A DNA stretch of 39,491 bases from Desulfobacterales bacterium (GTDB lineage: Bacteria; Desulfobacterota; Desulfobacteria; Desulfobacterales; JAHEIW01). Shown piece by piece: positions 24,316-32,587 of the stretch (positions are counted from its first letter, which is position 1; each line of letters opens with the position of its first letter). The notes under the pieces were generated by a model that worked only from the letters and a program-made list of their open reading frames with translations, made no database searches and had not been told where the DNA came from. The stretch is from assembly GCA_030066985.1 (NCBI GenBank), contig JASJAN010000051.1:1-39491 (forward strand). The letters run 5' to 3'. The translations under genes were made by a program, and so were the position numbers.

Positions 24316-24729
24316 ATGCTGCGGAGAATGTTTTTTTTGCTGGTCGTAATGGTGACGATAGGTGATGGAATGGTTCAAGCTGAGAGCCAGATATCGGTGG
24401 ATTCGATGCCGCCTGTTGTCGTTCGTACGGTTCCGCAGGCAGGAGAGATGGCTGTTGATCCCGCCCTCACAGAAATCAGTGTCACCTTTAGTAAAGAAAT
24501 GCTAACACAGGAAATGTGGTCGTGGGTGATGATATCCAAAGAATCCTTTCCCCGGATCACGGGTGACATCAAATTTTTAGACGATAAAAGAACTTGCGTT
24601 GCACCTGTCAAATTGGAAGCCGGCAAAACCTATGTCGTGTGGTTTAATTCTAAAAATTATAATTATTTTAAGGACAAGAATCATAATTCAGCTATACCGT
24701 ATTTGTTGGTGTTTGAAACCAAAAAATAA
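24316..24729 (+). CDS. Secreted Big_5 (bacterial Ig-like) domain protein
   Basis: 137 residues from ATG 24316 (GAGGAG 24303-24308). A signal peptide (MLRRMFFLLVVMVTIGDG, cleavage near VQA) is followed by a single Ig-like domain with the Big_5/SbsA_Ig signature PPVVVRTVPQAGEMAVDP, ISVTFSKEML and LEAGKTYVVWFN. It is exported, with no lipobox. Such domains usually mediate surface or carbohydrate contacts in larger proteins; a stand-alone copy is of unknown role. The next gene, a DUF4019 protein, follows 47 bases later. Confidence 0.8.
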   Translation: MLRRMFFLLVVMVTIGDGMVQAESQISVDSMPPVVVRTVPQAGEMAVDPALTEISVTFSKEMLTQEMWSWVMISKESFPRITGDIKFLDDKRTCVAPVKLEAGKTYVVWFNSKNYNYFKDKNHNSAIPYLLVFETKK

Positions 24730-24776
24730 AATTATAATTATCCTTTTAGCAGTCATAATAAAAGGAGGGAAATCAA

Positions 24777-25205
24777 ATGTGGCGGTCAAAGATGTATGCG
24801 GTAATTGGAACGGTTGTTCTGGGGCTTTGCTATTCATCTCTTGCCTTGGCGGATGAGGCCAAGGAAGCGGCTGCTCTGGAGGCCGCAAAAGCATGGCTGA
24901 CACTGGTTGACAGTGAGCTTTATGGTGAAAGCTGGGAAACCGCAGCGGCGTATTTTAAAAGTACAGTAACCAAAGACTACTGGAAGCAAGCCTTACCGGC
25001 TATCCGCAAACTATTTGGCAAGCCGCTTTCCCGCAAACTCGGCGGAGTAACGTACACCACATCCCTGCCTGCCGCACCGGACGGCGAGTATGTAGTTGTC
25101 GAAATAGCGACAAGATTCGAAAAGAAGGAGCATGCTGTTGAGACCGTCATTCCGATGTTGGAAAGCGATGGGAAGTGGAGAGTCTCCGGTTATTTCATTA
25201 AATAG
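24777..25205 (+). CDS. DUF4019 secreted protein
   Basis: 142 residues with a cleavable signal peptide (cleavage near ALA-DEA, residue 25). The mature part fits DUF4019: AAKAWLTLVDSELYGESWE, AAYFKSTVTKDYWKQAL and a closing KWRVSGYFIK. The fold is NTF2-like by analogy. AGGAGGG lies about 9 bases before ATG 24777. Probably periplasmic. No function is known for the family. Confidence 0.83.
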   Translation: MWRSKMYAVIGTVVLGLCYSSLALADEAKEAAALEAAKAWLTLVDSELYGESWETAAAYFKSTVTKDYWKQALPAIRKLFGKPLSRKLGGVTYTTSLPAAPDGEYVVVEIATRFEKKEHAVETVIPMLESDGKWRVSGYFIK

Positions 25206-25257
25206 TCGCACGGAATTGTTTGCGCTATACCACCGCCAGCAGGATTAAAGGAAAAAC

Positions 25258-25701
25258 ATGTCAAGCGACCGCCTCGCAAATGTTTTCTTTTATGGGTCTT
25301 ACATTAATTTCACGGTCCTCAAAGAAGCGGATATTAACCAACGGGATTATAAAGTTGGGCGTATCAACGGCTTTGAGCTGACCATCTCACCCCTGGCCAA
25401 TTTAAGGCCCAAAAAGGACGGCCGTGTCTATGGCATTCTCACCCAACTGACCCATTCTGAATTAGATCGTCTGTATCAGGATCATGCCAAAAGCACATTA
25501 GGGGGCAACTATCTACCGGAGGCAGTCACCGTCTACCAGCAGAACGAGACCTGTGCCGCCGCGCTTTGTTACATATCTCATGATATGGCGGCGGAAAAAG
25601 CGGATCCGGCCTATATCGAGAGGATTTTAAAGCCGGCCACTGAATATGGGTTTCCTGAATGGTATCTGAATCATATCACCTCATTCTTGCATGAAAATTA
25701 A
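25258..25701 (+). CDS. Gamma-glutamylcyclotransferase-like (GGCT/AIG2) protein
   Basis: 147 residues. VFFYGSYIN is the substrate-loop motif (YGS) of the GGCT fold, followed by KVGRINGFELTISPLANL and DGRVYGILTQLTHSELDRL. The usual catalytic Glu is probably among the acidic residues near YLPEAVTVY, but I cannot place it surely. The family forms 5-oxoproline from gamma-glutamyl amino acids or related amines; many bacterial members are unassigned. Confidence 0.75.
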   Translation: MSSDRLANVFFYGSYINFTVLKEADINQRDYKVGRINGFELTISPLANLRPKKDGRVYGILTQLTHSELDRLYQDHAKSTLGGNYLPEAVTVYQQNETCAAALCYISHDMAAEKADPAYIERILKPATEYGFPEWYLNHITSFLHEN

Positions 25702-26047
25702 TGAGATCTAATAATAAGTCATAAAAAGGAAAGATATCATTTTATCTCATTATTTTTCACCCTATGGGCGAGCCCGCCAGAGGCGGACAAGCCTCGGGCT
25801 TCCATCGGTCCGCCTCAGGCGGATTATTAAGGACGAGGCATCCGCCTAAGGTGGATAGCCTCGCCCTTAAGTGCCATGCATATGAAAGCCTCCAACTCGT
25901 GGAAGTTTGTGATTTTGAATCGTTTAAAACCATACGACTTCTTACTTGCATTAAAATTACTGAGAAGATAATTTTATTCAATATGACAACCAGTTAAATA
26001 AATTATAGAAGTTAAAAATATTACAAATCAATTATAATGGATGGAAA
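25702..26047. repeat. Intergenic region with clustered CCGCCT palindromes
   Basis: Nested pairs GGGCGAG/CTCGCCC (25766-25772, 25860-25866) and GCCTCG/CGAGGC (25791-25796, 25834-25839) surround TCCGCCTCAGGCGGA (25809-25823); variants lie at about 25773-25786 and 25841-25855. The whole 25766-25866 block could fold as one long stem. Just before it, AATGAGAT/ATCTCATT (25700-25707, 25744-25751) followed by ATTTTT is a weak terminator candidate. The rest (25870-26047) is AT-rich with nothing recognised. Confidence 0.6.
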
Positions 26048-26371
26048 TTGTTGCAGGACCTGAAACTGAATATTTTTAGAGGCATAGCGATCTTATTAAC
26101 CCAATTGCCACTGATCCTTTTTCTTGGCGCCAAATATGATCTGCTTTTCGGGTTTAACCGTATGGATTCAGGATTCACCCTTTTGCTATATTTGTTTATC
26201 TTGGTCCCGCTTATCAATCTGGTTTGGCTGATCACCGAAATCATAGTATCTGTTAAACGCTTCAAATACCGGTCCAAAGCGTTATCTTTCCTGATGCCGT
26301 GCTTGGCGCTTTTCTTTTTTATAGAGGCCCTAGCTATAGATTTTTATTTAACAACGCAAGCGAGAATGTAA
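26048..26371 (+). CDS. Three-helix membrane protein, unknown
   Basis: 107 residues from a TTG codon; no ATG or good ribosome-binding site is available, so the start is tentative. Hydrophobic segments lie at about 12-28, 43-68 and 80-100. The stop is one base before the GTG of the next gene, which suggests translational coupling. No family recognised. Confidence 0.5.
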   Translation: MLQDLKLNIFRGIAILLTQLPLILFLGAKYDLLFGFNRMDSGFTLLLYLFILVPLINLVWLITEIIVSVKRFKYRSKALSFLMPCLALFFFIEALAIDFYLTTQARM

Positions 26372-26372
26372 T

Positions 26373-26924
26373 GTGAATGATTTTAGAAACATTCGAATAT
26401 ACTTGGTCTTCCTTGTTGTTGTCAGCCTGGTGATAATCGGTATATTCCAGCAAGTTTTTGCAAAGGATACAGCGACAACCAACACCTCCAAGCAATGTGT
26501 TCAGCGTGATGGCCTCACTTTCAACGGGGTCGGACTGTGGACAAGCCTGCCGACTGTATTAAAATTTTATGGTCAGCCGGTACGCATCGAACCGATGGCC
26601 AGCATTAACAAAGACCGCGTCAACACCCACTATTCTTATAAAGATATCAAACTGTTCATTTTTAATTCTACTGTTTGGCAAGTTGATATATTAGCCTCGG
26701 ACATTTCCAGTAAGTCCGGTATCCGTCTTTTGAATGATATTTCGGCAGTTGAAAAAAGGTTAGGCGTTACACTACGAAATCCTATTTCCGGTCCGAACAA
26801 TAAAATTAAATATAAATTTCCCATCTGTCCGCCTGATCCGCCTGAAGTTGAGGAATATGTGATACCTGTTTTCGATCAGAATAAACGGATTACAGATTTC
26901 ACTGTTGTGGGTATAATGCCATAA
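26373..26924 (+). CDS. Membrane-anchored or secreted hypothetical protein
   Basis: 183 residues from GTG 26373, one base after the upstream stop. A hydrophobic N-terminus (IYLVFLVVVSLVIIGIF) is a signal peptide or anchor. The exported part contains LTFNGVGLWTSLPTVLKFYG, HYSYKDIKLFIFNSTVWQ and a Pro-rich ICPPDPPEVEEY. No domain recognised. The coupled membrane protein upstream is the likely partner. Confidence 0.6.
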   Translation: MNDFRNIRIYLVFLVVVSLVIIGIFQQVFAKDTATTNTSKQCVQRDGLTFNGVGLWTSLPTVLKFYGQPVRIEPMASINKDRVNTHYSYKDIKLFIFNSTVWQVDILASDISSKSGIRLLNDISAVEKRLGVTLRNPISGPNNKIKYKFPICPPDPPEVEEYVIPVFDQNKRITDFTVVGIMP

Positions 26925-27070
26925 TCAAAAGGGGTACAAATTCTGTTACGCTCCCATCCATGATGTTGCCAAAACATAGAAGGCAGTTTTGGTATAAGGC
27001 CGCGCAGGATTCCCATCCATTTGATAAGCTACCGGCTTTTATGACTGCCAAAGGTTAAAGGAGGTGCATG

Positions 27071-27472
27071 ATGCCGCTGGTCACCATAAGCTTATCTGAG
27101 GCATGGTCTGTCGAAGATCAAAAAAGTATCGCTGACGGTGTGCACGATGCCATTGCAGGGGTTGGTTTCCCGCAAAGGGATCGGTTTCAGAAGATTCATC
27201 GATTGTCGAAAGATCAATTTCTTTACGATGAGCGCCATCCGGATTTAACACAGCCGCGCACTGAAAAATTCGTCCTGGTTGAAATCACCATTTCATATGG
27301 CCGCAGCGTTGAATTCAAAAAGGATTTATTAACCCGGATCATCCGAAATTTAGAGAATAAACCGGGAATCGCATCCCATGACGTTATGGTGCTATTTATC
27401 GAGACCGCCCGGGAAAACTGGGCATTTGCCGGTGGGGTTCAATATTACGTAGAATCTGAAGATGGCCATTGA
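27071..27472 (+). CDS. Tautomerase-superfamily protein with N-terminal proline
   Basis: 133 residues. Two adjacent ATGs occur (27068, 27071). GGAGG (27060-27064) is better spaced to the second, which puts proline right after Met, as needed for the Pro1 catalytic base of 4-oxalocrotonate tautomerase/MIF-type enzymes. The rest (PLVTISLSEAWSVEDQKSI, VHDAIAGVGFPQRDRFQKIH, FVLVEITISYGRSVEFKKDL, VMVLFIETARENWAFAGG) fits the two-repeat tautomerase family with the closing ENWAFAGG motif. The substrate is unknown. Confidence 0.85.
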   Translation: MPLVTISLSEAWSVEDQKSIADGVHDAIAGVGFPQRDRFQKIHRLSKDQFLYDERHPDLTQPRTEKFVLVEITISYGRSVEFKKDLLTRIIRNLENKPGIASHDVMVLFIETARENWAFAGGVQYYVESEDGH

Positions 27473-27518
27473 AGGTTAACGTTGTATTTGCCTTTTGTGC
27501 GATCCCGTATCACCGGAT

Positions 27519-27713
27519 CTAAGATTTGGCCTTCCTCAAGGCAGCGCCTGCATCCGGCGCATAACCATCGGCACCAATTTCAGCGGCAAAAGAAGCTGTA
27601 ACAAGGGCACCGTCAACCAAAATTTTTACCTGCTTACGGATACCGCCCGCAACCAGGGCTTCAATGGTCTTGCCCATTTTTGTGATCTCAGGATCTGCCA
27701 AGATTAAGGACAA
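27519..27713 (-). pseudogene. C-terminal remnant of a methyltransferase corrinoid protein
   Basis: 64 residues in frame to a TAG at 27519. KTIEALVAGGIRKQVKILVD followed by GALVTASFAAEIGADGYAPD is the C-terminal end of MtbC/MttC-type corrinoid-binding domains (usual form: KVMVGGAPVT...IGADGYAPDA). The N-terminal helical bundle and the DxHxxG cobalamin-ligating motif are missing. Upstream minus-strand DNA shows no continuation, and the frame has only a TTG start. It is a decayed or rearranged copy next to the MFS and DUF1786 genes. Confidence 0.72.
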
Positions 27714-27851
27714 TCTTTTCTATGGCACACGCGGCTTTGGCCTGTCAAAATATAATTGGCACTTTAAGCCGCTAAAACATATGATGCTATGGAGCGGTCG
27801 CTTGACGGCGCTCAATCAAGACTTACCAAAAATCAAATCAGGGAGAATAAG

Positions 27852-29081
27852 GTGAATAAAAATCCTGCCGTGCACTGGGCCTGGCTGATTTTAGGGATTT
27901 GCTTTATGAATCTGTTTGTCAATTACTCTGTGCGGTTGGGGTATGGTGTTGTATTGCCGGAGATGATCCGTGACCTGGATTTTAGCCGGGCGGCCGCCGG
28001 CACGATATACAATGCCTATATTTTGACCTACATCAGTATCACACCGTTGACCGGTTATCTCACGGATCGCATCGGAGCCCGCAGGGTGATCAGCACCTGC
28101 CTGTTGATACTGGGCATCGGTGTGGTCATGATGGGAACGGTTCGGTCGCTGGGAACCGCCTGCTTTTTCTTTGGCCTCGCCGGTTTGGGATCCTCCGGCC
28201 TATGGGCTCCGGTAATTACACTGGTGCAGCGCTGGTTTGCATTTCATCGCCGCGGTCTGGCGCTGGGGATCCTTTCCGCCGGCTATGGTCTGGGATTTGC
28301 AACCATGGGCATCCTGTTTCCCCTGATCGTTGACACCTTAAGTTGGCACTACGCATGGTTTATCCTGGGCGGGATGGCCCTGATCATGGTGATCATTAAC
28401 GCTACCTTTCTCAGAAGCGATCCGCAACATATCGGCCTTAAACCCTGGGGCCAAAAAACAGATGCGCCGGGCAAAAGCGGAACGCCGGCAGCAGATGAAT
28501 CTAAAATTACAGTGCGTCAGTTGTTGAGAAACCGCCTGTTCTGGCTGATTGGTTTTTCATATTTTGCCATTGCTTACAGTCTGTATGGGATTACAACCTT
28601 TATGGTCGATTATGCCAAGTTCCAGCTTGGCCTGCCATTGGAAAAAGCCAGCCTGCTGGCAACGATCCATGGCATCGGCCAAATTGTCGGTGTCTTAACG
28701 GTCATGCCATTATCCGATTACCTGGGACGGAAAAAAACCATCATTTTATCAAATACGTTTATCACTGTAGCCCTGGTGGGGATTTTACTGGCCGGAAATT
28801 CATGGATCATGCTGTGTGTATGGGTTGGGCTTCTGGCTGTATTCTACGGCGTGACGTTTCCCATTTACGGCGCCATTGCCGGTGATTATTTTCCAAAGGA
28901 TTCCCTGGGAACCGTTATCGGTGCCTGGACACCTTTTTACGGTACCGGTGCGATCATTACCCACTGGGTCACCGGAACCTTGCGGGATTCAACCGGTATC
29001 TACAACCACTCATTTGTCATTAGTGTTTTGATGGCTATTGTCGGCATCTTTCTCATGAGCCGGGTAAAAAATGACAAATGA
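27852..29081 (+). CDS. MFS transporter (oxalate/formate antiporter-like)
   Basis: 409 residues from GTG 27852 (GGGAG 27841-27845, 6-base spacer); the longer frame has no ribosome-binding site. Twelve hydrophobic segments fit the major facilitator fold. MFS motif A occurs as GYLTDRIGARRV between helices 2 and 3, and the equivalent in the second half is PLSDYLGRKKTI. A central loop (about 205-235) separates the halves. It resembles monocarboxylate/OFA-type carriers; the substrate is probably a small organic anion, which is inference. The DUF1786 gene follows. Confidence 0.88.
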   Translation: MNKNPAVHWAWLILGICFMNLFVNYSVRLGYGVVLPEMIRDLDFSRAAAGTIYNAYILTYISITPLTGYLTDRIGARRVISTCLLILGIGVVMMGTVRSLGTACFFFGLAGLGSSGLWAPVITLVQRWFAFHRRGLALGILSAGYGLGFATMGILFPLIVDTLSWHYAWFILGGMALIMVIINATFLRSDPQHIGLKPWGQKTDAPGKSGTPAADESKITVRQLLRNRLFWLIGFSYFAIAYSLYGITTFMVDYAKFQLGLPLEKASLLATIHGIGQIVGVLTVMPLSDYLGRKKTIILSNTFITVALVGILLAGNSWIMLCVWVGLLAVFYGVTFPIYGAIAGDYFPKDSLGTVIGAWTPFYGTGAIITHWVTGTLRDSTGIYNHSFVISVLMAIVGIFLMSRVKNDK

Positions 29082-29093
29082 TTGAAGTGCCGG

Positions 29094-29114
29094 AGAGATC
29101 TATTCCTGATCTCT
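29094..29114 (+). terminator. Hairpin after the MFS gene, possible terminator
   Basis: AGAGATC-N7-GATCTCT, a perfect 7-bp stem 13 bases after the stop codon. There is no T run, so intrinsic termination is doubtful. Confidence 0.3.
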
Positions 29115-29223
29115 AAATGCAGTCGCTGATAATTTATGCCGCAGCCGAATTCTAAAATTTTCGATTATCTAAATTTCTACAATAAGTTTAATAGCATTGC
29201 GCGGCCAAAGGAGCCTGATTAAT

Positions 29224-30300
29224 ATGAGCCGTTTTTTGATGATTGATATCGGCGCCGGGACCATGGATATTCTGGTTTACGATACCCGGACGGATTTACA
29301 CTACAAAGCGGTGGTCAAATCACCGGTGCGATTTATAGCTGAAAAGACAGCCGCTGTTTCCGGAAATCTTTTGGTGGTGGGCAATGAGATGGGTGGCGGT
29401 CCGATCACCCAGGTCCTTATGGAGCGTACCCGGTCGGCTGAAGTGGTGATGTCGCTTTCCGCGTCGGCAACCCTCAATCACGATGTGCAAAAAGTGACAT
29501 CTTGGGGTATCAAGGTGGTTGAAGATGAGCGGGCCGATCAATTGCGACACGATAACGACTTTACGCTCGTCACTTTGAATGACCTTGAAGCCGGGCGAAT
29601 CGAGAAAATTGTGACCAGCTTCGGCGTTCCATATACATTCGATGCGGTTGCCGTTTGTGCCCAGGACCATGGTGTGCCTGCGCCAGGTGTATCGCATCTG
29701 GATTTTCGTCATAATATGTTTACCGCATGCCTGACCGATAAGCCCTATCCGCATACATTGCTGTATCCATCCGCTCAGGTGCCCGACAGCATGAATCGTC
29801 TAAAATCGATTGCCGACACCGCCGGACACTTTCCGACTGATGAAATCTATGTCATGGACAGTGGCATGGCGGCTATTCTGGGCGCATCGCTGGATGGCCG
29901 CTGCGTCAATAAAGAGCGGTTTTTGGTGCTGGATATTGCCACCTCTCATACGGTGGGCGCTGCCATGAGCAACGATCAACTTGCTGGTTTTTTTGAATAT
30001 CATACTCAGGACATTACGCTTGAACGTCTGGAACAATTGCTGCGGGATCTGGCCGATGGTAACATCAGCCATGAGCAGATTCTTTCCGAAGGCGGCCATG
30101 GCGCCTTTCTGCGGCAGGCGGTTGGTTTTAGCGCTATTGAAACCATCGTGGCCACAGGTCCCAAACGGAAATTGATGGCCGATTCTCAGCTGCCGATTGA
30201 ATTCGGAGCTCCCTGGGGTGATAATATGATGACCGGAACCGTCGGCCTGTTGGAGGCCCTCAGGCGGCACAAAGGGCTTGAACCGATCACATATTTATAA
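29224..30300 (+). CDS. DUF1786 family protein (ASKHA-like)
   Basis: 358 residues from ATG 29224 (AAAGGAG 29208-29214). Opens with FLMIDIGAGTMDILVYD, an ATPase phosphate-1-like loop of the actin/hexokinase/Hsp70 superfamily, and has a second nucleotide-type segment FLVLDIATSHTVGAAM. The family (DUF1786) is often annotated as pyruvate formate-lyase activating-related without proof. It occurs in anaerobes, often near methyltransferase or corrinoid genes. Here it neighbours an MFS carrier and a corrinoid-protein remnant. Activation of a corrinoid or radical enzyme by ATP hydrolysis is a guess from fold and context. Confidence 0.8.
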   Translation: MSRFLMIDIGAGTMDILVYDTRTDLHYKAVVKSPVRFIAEKTAAVSGNLLVVGNEMGGGPITQVLMERTRSAEVVMSLSASATLNHDVQKVTSWGIKVVEDERADQLRHDNDFTLVTLNDLEAGRIEKIVTSFGVPYTFDAVAVCAQDHGVPAPGVSHLDFRHNMFTACLTDKPYPHTLLYPSAQVPDSMNRLKSIADTAGHFPTDEIYVMDSGMAAILGASLDGRCVNKERFLVLDIATSHTVGAAMSNDQLAGFFEYHTQDITLERLEQLLRDLADGNISHEQILSEGGHGAFLRQAVGFSAIETIVATGPKRKLMADSQLPIEFGAPWGDNMMTGTVGLLEALRRHKGLEPITYL

Positions 30301-30364
30301 ACAGGCACGTAACCTAAAAAAGCGAATCAACTGTCTAATATTAAAATGTGACTATCAAAACGAC

Positions 30365-30658
30365 CTAAACTTGACGCCGATCACTTAAAGTCTTTGAAAA
30401 TGACTGCGGAGTGGCGGACATATCATATTCAAAGTACCGCAAAACGACCTCATAATCAGTTGAGTGCATTGGATGCCGGCGTTTAGATTCATTATCCGGT
30501 GTCTTCAGAATCAACCCGCATTGACCTGCTATCTTGACGACAATTGATCTGGCGATTTTTTCCCGAAAAGCCATCAGAGTTGCGGCCTTGAGCGAAGATC
30601 GGCTTGATCCGCTCCAGATTTGATGTCCGGTGCGGGTGTCGGTCAAATTAAGGATCAC
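30365..30658 (-). pseudogene. Fragment of a TolB-like/adenylate-cyclase-associated protein
   Basis: 97 residues. LTDTRTGHQIWSGSSRSSLK, then MAFREKIARSIVVKIAGQCG and TDYEVVLRYFEYDMSATPQS resemble the middle of long class-III-cyclase/TolB-like TPR proteins (the form I know is LTDT.TG.Q.WS...K...L.AFQE..A..V..K.AGE.GII). A TGA lies in frame five codons upstream and the frame ends without the expected TPR region. It is therefore a remnant of a larger gene. Confidence 0.55.
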
Positions 30659-30951
30659 TTTCTTTCTGAATCATGACATCCGACGGTGCAAGCGCCTTGT
30701 TTTAATACCCAAATTAAAGAACGCATCACCATAATCTTCGAAAAACATAAACTAAGCGTATTGCCCATAGATCACACTAAATGGAGGCATGGCATTGTTT
30801 TTCGAATAAAATTTTAAGTCATCGCATGGCCTATAGGGATAAAACGGCTCTGTCATGTAATTTCGTAAGAGCCATTATCCCTAAACGTCATTTGTTTATC
30901 CTAAATTTAGTGCAAGGTCCTCAATATATTATTTAAAGATAGTTGCCAAAA

Positions 30952-30967
30952 TGGGACAAATATTGCT
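30952..30967 (+). promoter_or_regulatory. Candidate sigma-54 promoter of the solute-binding protein gene
   Basis: TGGGACAAATATTGCT has TGG and TTGC with the GG and GC exactly 10 bases apart. It lies 95 bases before ATG 31062. The -24 half (TGGGACA) is close to TGGCACG. Confidence 0.5.
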
Positions 30968-31061
30968 GACCTCTGATATCTTAAAAAGACACCATGCAAG
31001 GGCAAACAAAACGAACTATCATCACTCCACTTTACTGACTATCGCAAAGGAGAAATCGATT

Positions 31062-31919
31062 ATGAGAGGTTTACTGGGAATCATTTTGTTGATCACTTTT
31101 TTCGTAAGCCCGTTATCGGCTCAAGAACTGGAAGGAACGCTTCAACAGATTAAGAAATCTGGCCAGATAAGAATCGGCTATCGTGTGTCTGAGCCGCCCA
31201 TGTCCTTTTTGGACAAAGAGGGCAACCCGGCGGGTTATTCAATTGATATCTGTAAGGACATCACAACCGCGGTTGAAAACAAAATTGGATCGAAGCTAAA
31301 GATTAATTATGTTCCTGTGACCGCTGATAGTCGATTCAAAGCCCTGATGGACAGCAAAATTGACATATTGTGTGGCTCAACGACGAAAACGCTTTCCCGC
31401 AGTGAACTTGTTGACTTCACACAACTGACATTTGTCACCGGTGCTTCACTGATGACCTTAAGAGATAATACGCACTTCGATTCTTCTGGTTTTGATGGGG
31501 CAAAAATCGGAGTCGTGAAAGGAACCACCACTGCCGTCGCGTTAAAAAAACTGATCGAGGAAACGTCAACGGATGCAAAAGTTATTTTATTTAATTCAGC
31601 CAAAGAAAGCATTGATGCATTACAAAAGAAGAAAATCGATGCCTTTTCTTCAGACCAGATCGTACTAATTGGTATAGCGCTGAAAGAAAATGATCCAAGG
31701 AACTTTGTCGTTAAGTCCGAAGTCTTCTCTTTTGAACCTTTTGCACTTGCCGTAAGGCGAAATGATGCCGATTTTCGCCTTGTAGCAGATCGCGTTATTT
31801 CCGAACTTTACCGATCGAAAAAGATCATTAAGATTTACGACAAGTGGATCGGCAAGTATACCGGGAAAAGGCTACCCATTTTCGATGCAATGATAAAACT
31901 TAATGCAACACCAGAATAA
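31062..31919 (+). CDS. Family 3 extracellular solute-binding protein
   Basis: 285 residues from ATG 31062 (AAAGGAG 31046-31052); a longer in-frame start would place a promoter-like site inside the gene. Signal peptide MRGLLGIILLITFFVSPLSA, then the SBP_bac_3 pattern: SGQIRIGYRVSEPPMSFLD, GNPAGYSIDICKDI, DILCGSTTKTLSRSELVDFT, VKGTTTAVALKK and DAFSSDQIVLIG. It binds a polar amino acid or similar solute in the periplasm. No permease or ATPase lies beside it, so it is an orphan receptor in this window. Confidence 0.9.
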   Translation: MRGLLGIILLITFFVSPLSAQELEGTLQQIKKSGQIRIGYRVSEPPMSFLDKEGNPAGYSIDICKDITTAVENKIGSKLKINYVPVTADSRFKALMDSKIDILCGSTTKTLSRSELVDFTQLTFVTGASLMTLRDNTHFDSSGFDGAKIGVVKGTTTAVALKKLIEETSTDAKVILFNSAKESIDALQKKKIDAFSSDQIVLIGIALKENDPRNFVVKSEVFSFEPFALAVRRNDADFRLVADRVISELYRSKKIIKIYDKWIGKYTGKRLPIFDAMIKLNATPE

Positions 31920-32136
31920 GGATTTGGCGAATATCTGTCTGTTATTGCGCAACAGTTGCAGTTGCTCAAATTTGCATCTATTACCGAAAGTGTCATACTT
32001 AGGTTTCATATCCTGTAGCCCAGAAACCGAACGAAAATACTCATGATGGTTTAGGGATTCTGAAACAGAGGTTGGGGAAGCACTCCAGCACAATTTCAAC
32101 GACGCAATGTTATGTTAATGGGGCTATCCAGAAATT

Positions 32137-32433
32137 TTAATTAAAACCGCCGTTGCCCGAGTTTTCGCTCTGGCACTTCCAAAAATGCGGCCAATTTTGC
32201 TCATCAGTACAATCACCGACAAAACCGCCGAACCGTCCCAGATCGTGATCTCTGTCGATCACATAACCGTGGGGGGATTTTGCCGGTTTGGCCGGGGTTG
32301 AAGAAGCCTCCGGTTCATTCTGGGGCGCTGCCTGATTGGCGGTATCCGTGGCGGGTTGCCCATTATTTGACGGCGGGCTCGCGGCGCAGGCATATATCAT
32401 GAGCGTCACAATCAAAGTTAGCATTACCTTCAT
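32137..32433 (-). CDS. Small lipoprotein
   Basis: 98 residues from ATG 32433 (AGGAGG, 5-base spacer). Signal peptide with lipobox MIYAC, then a Pro/Ala/Asn-rich low-complexity linker (about 18-52) and a short Cys-containing tail with DCTDEQNWPHFWKCQSE, whose two cysteines could form a disulfide. Probably anchored to the outer membrane by lipid. Family not recognised. Confidence 0.72.
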   Translation of the reverse strand: MKVMLTLIVTLMIYACAASPPSNNGQPATDTANQAAPQNEPEASSTPAKPAKSPHGYVIDRDHDLGRFGGFVGDCTDEQNWPHFWKCQSENSGNGGFN

Positions 32434-32587
32434 ATCAGCCTCCTGAATTCGAATGCTAGCTGTTTAACTTAAGGTCAGTTCGATCTTTGTAAAGCAATTT
32501 TTAGCAGGCACTACTTGCTGCTGCCCACGACGGTATTATTTTAAATGTCAGAAAAACTATGTTCAAACCGTTGAGGAGCTTATAAGA

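Larger units (their letters stand above)
30301..31061. other. Long gene-poor gap with remnant, hairpin and leader
   Basis: Apart from the fragment at 30365-30658, this holds a strong imperfect hairpin: AGGGATAA and GGCTCT (30835-30842, 30846-30851) pair with AGAGCC and TTATCCCT (30868-30873, 30875-30882) across a 16-base loop. It also holds a sigma-54-type site at 30952 and the leader of the solute-binding protein gene. Nothing else was recognised. Confidence 0.5.

Noticed and set aside
26995-27012. TTTTGGTATAAGG as a sigma-54 -24 element
   Set aside because: No TTGC follows at the correct distance.
31872-32099. 75-codon minus-strand frame
   Set aside because: It overlaps the end of the solute-binding protein gene, has no ribosome-binding site and shows no recognisable family pattern.
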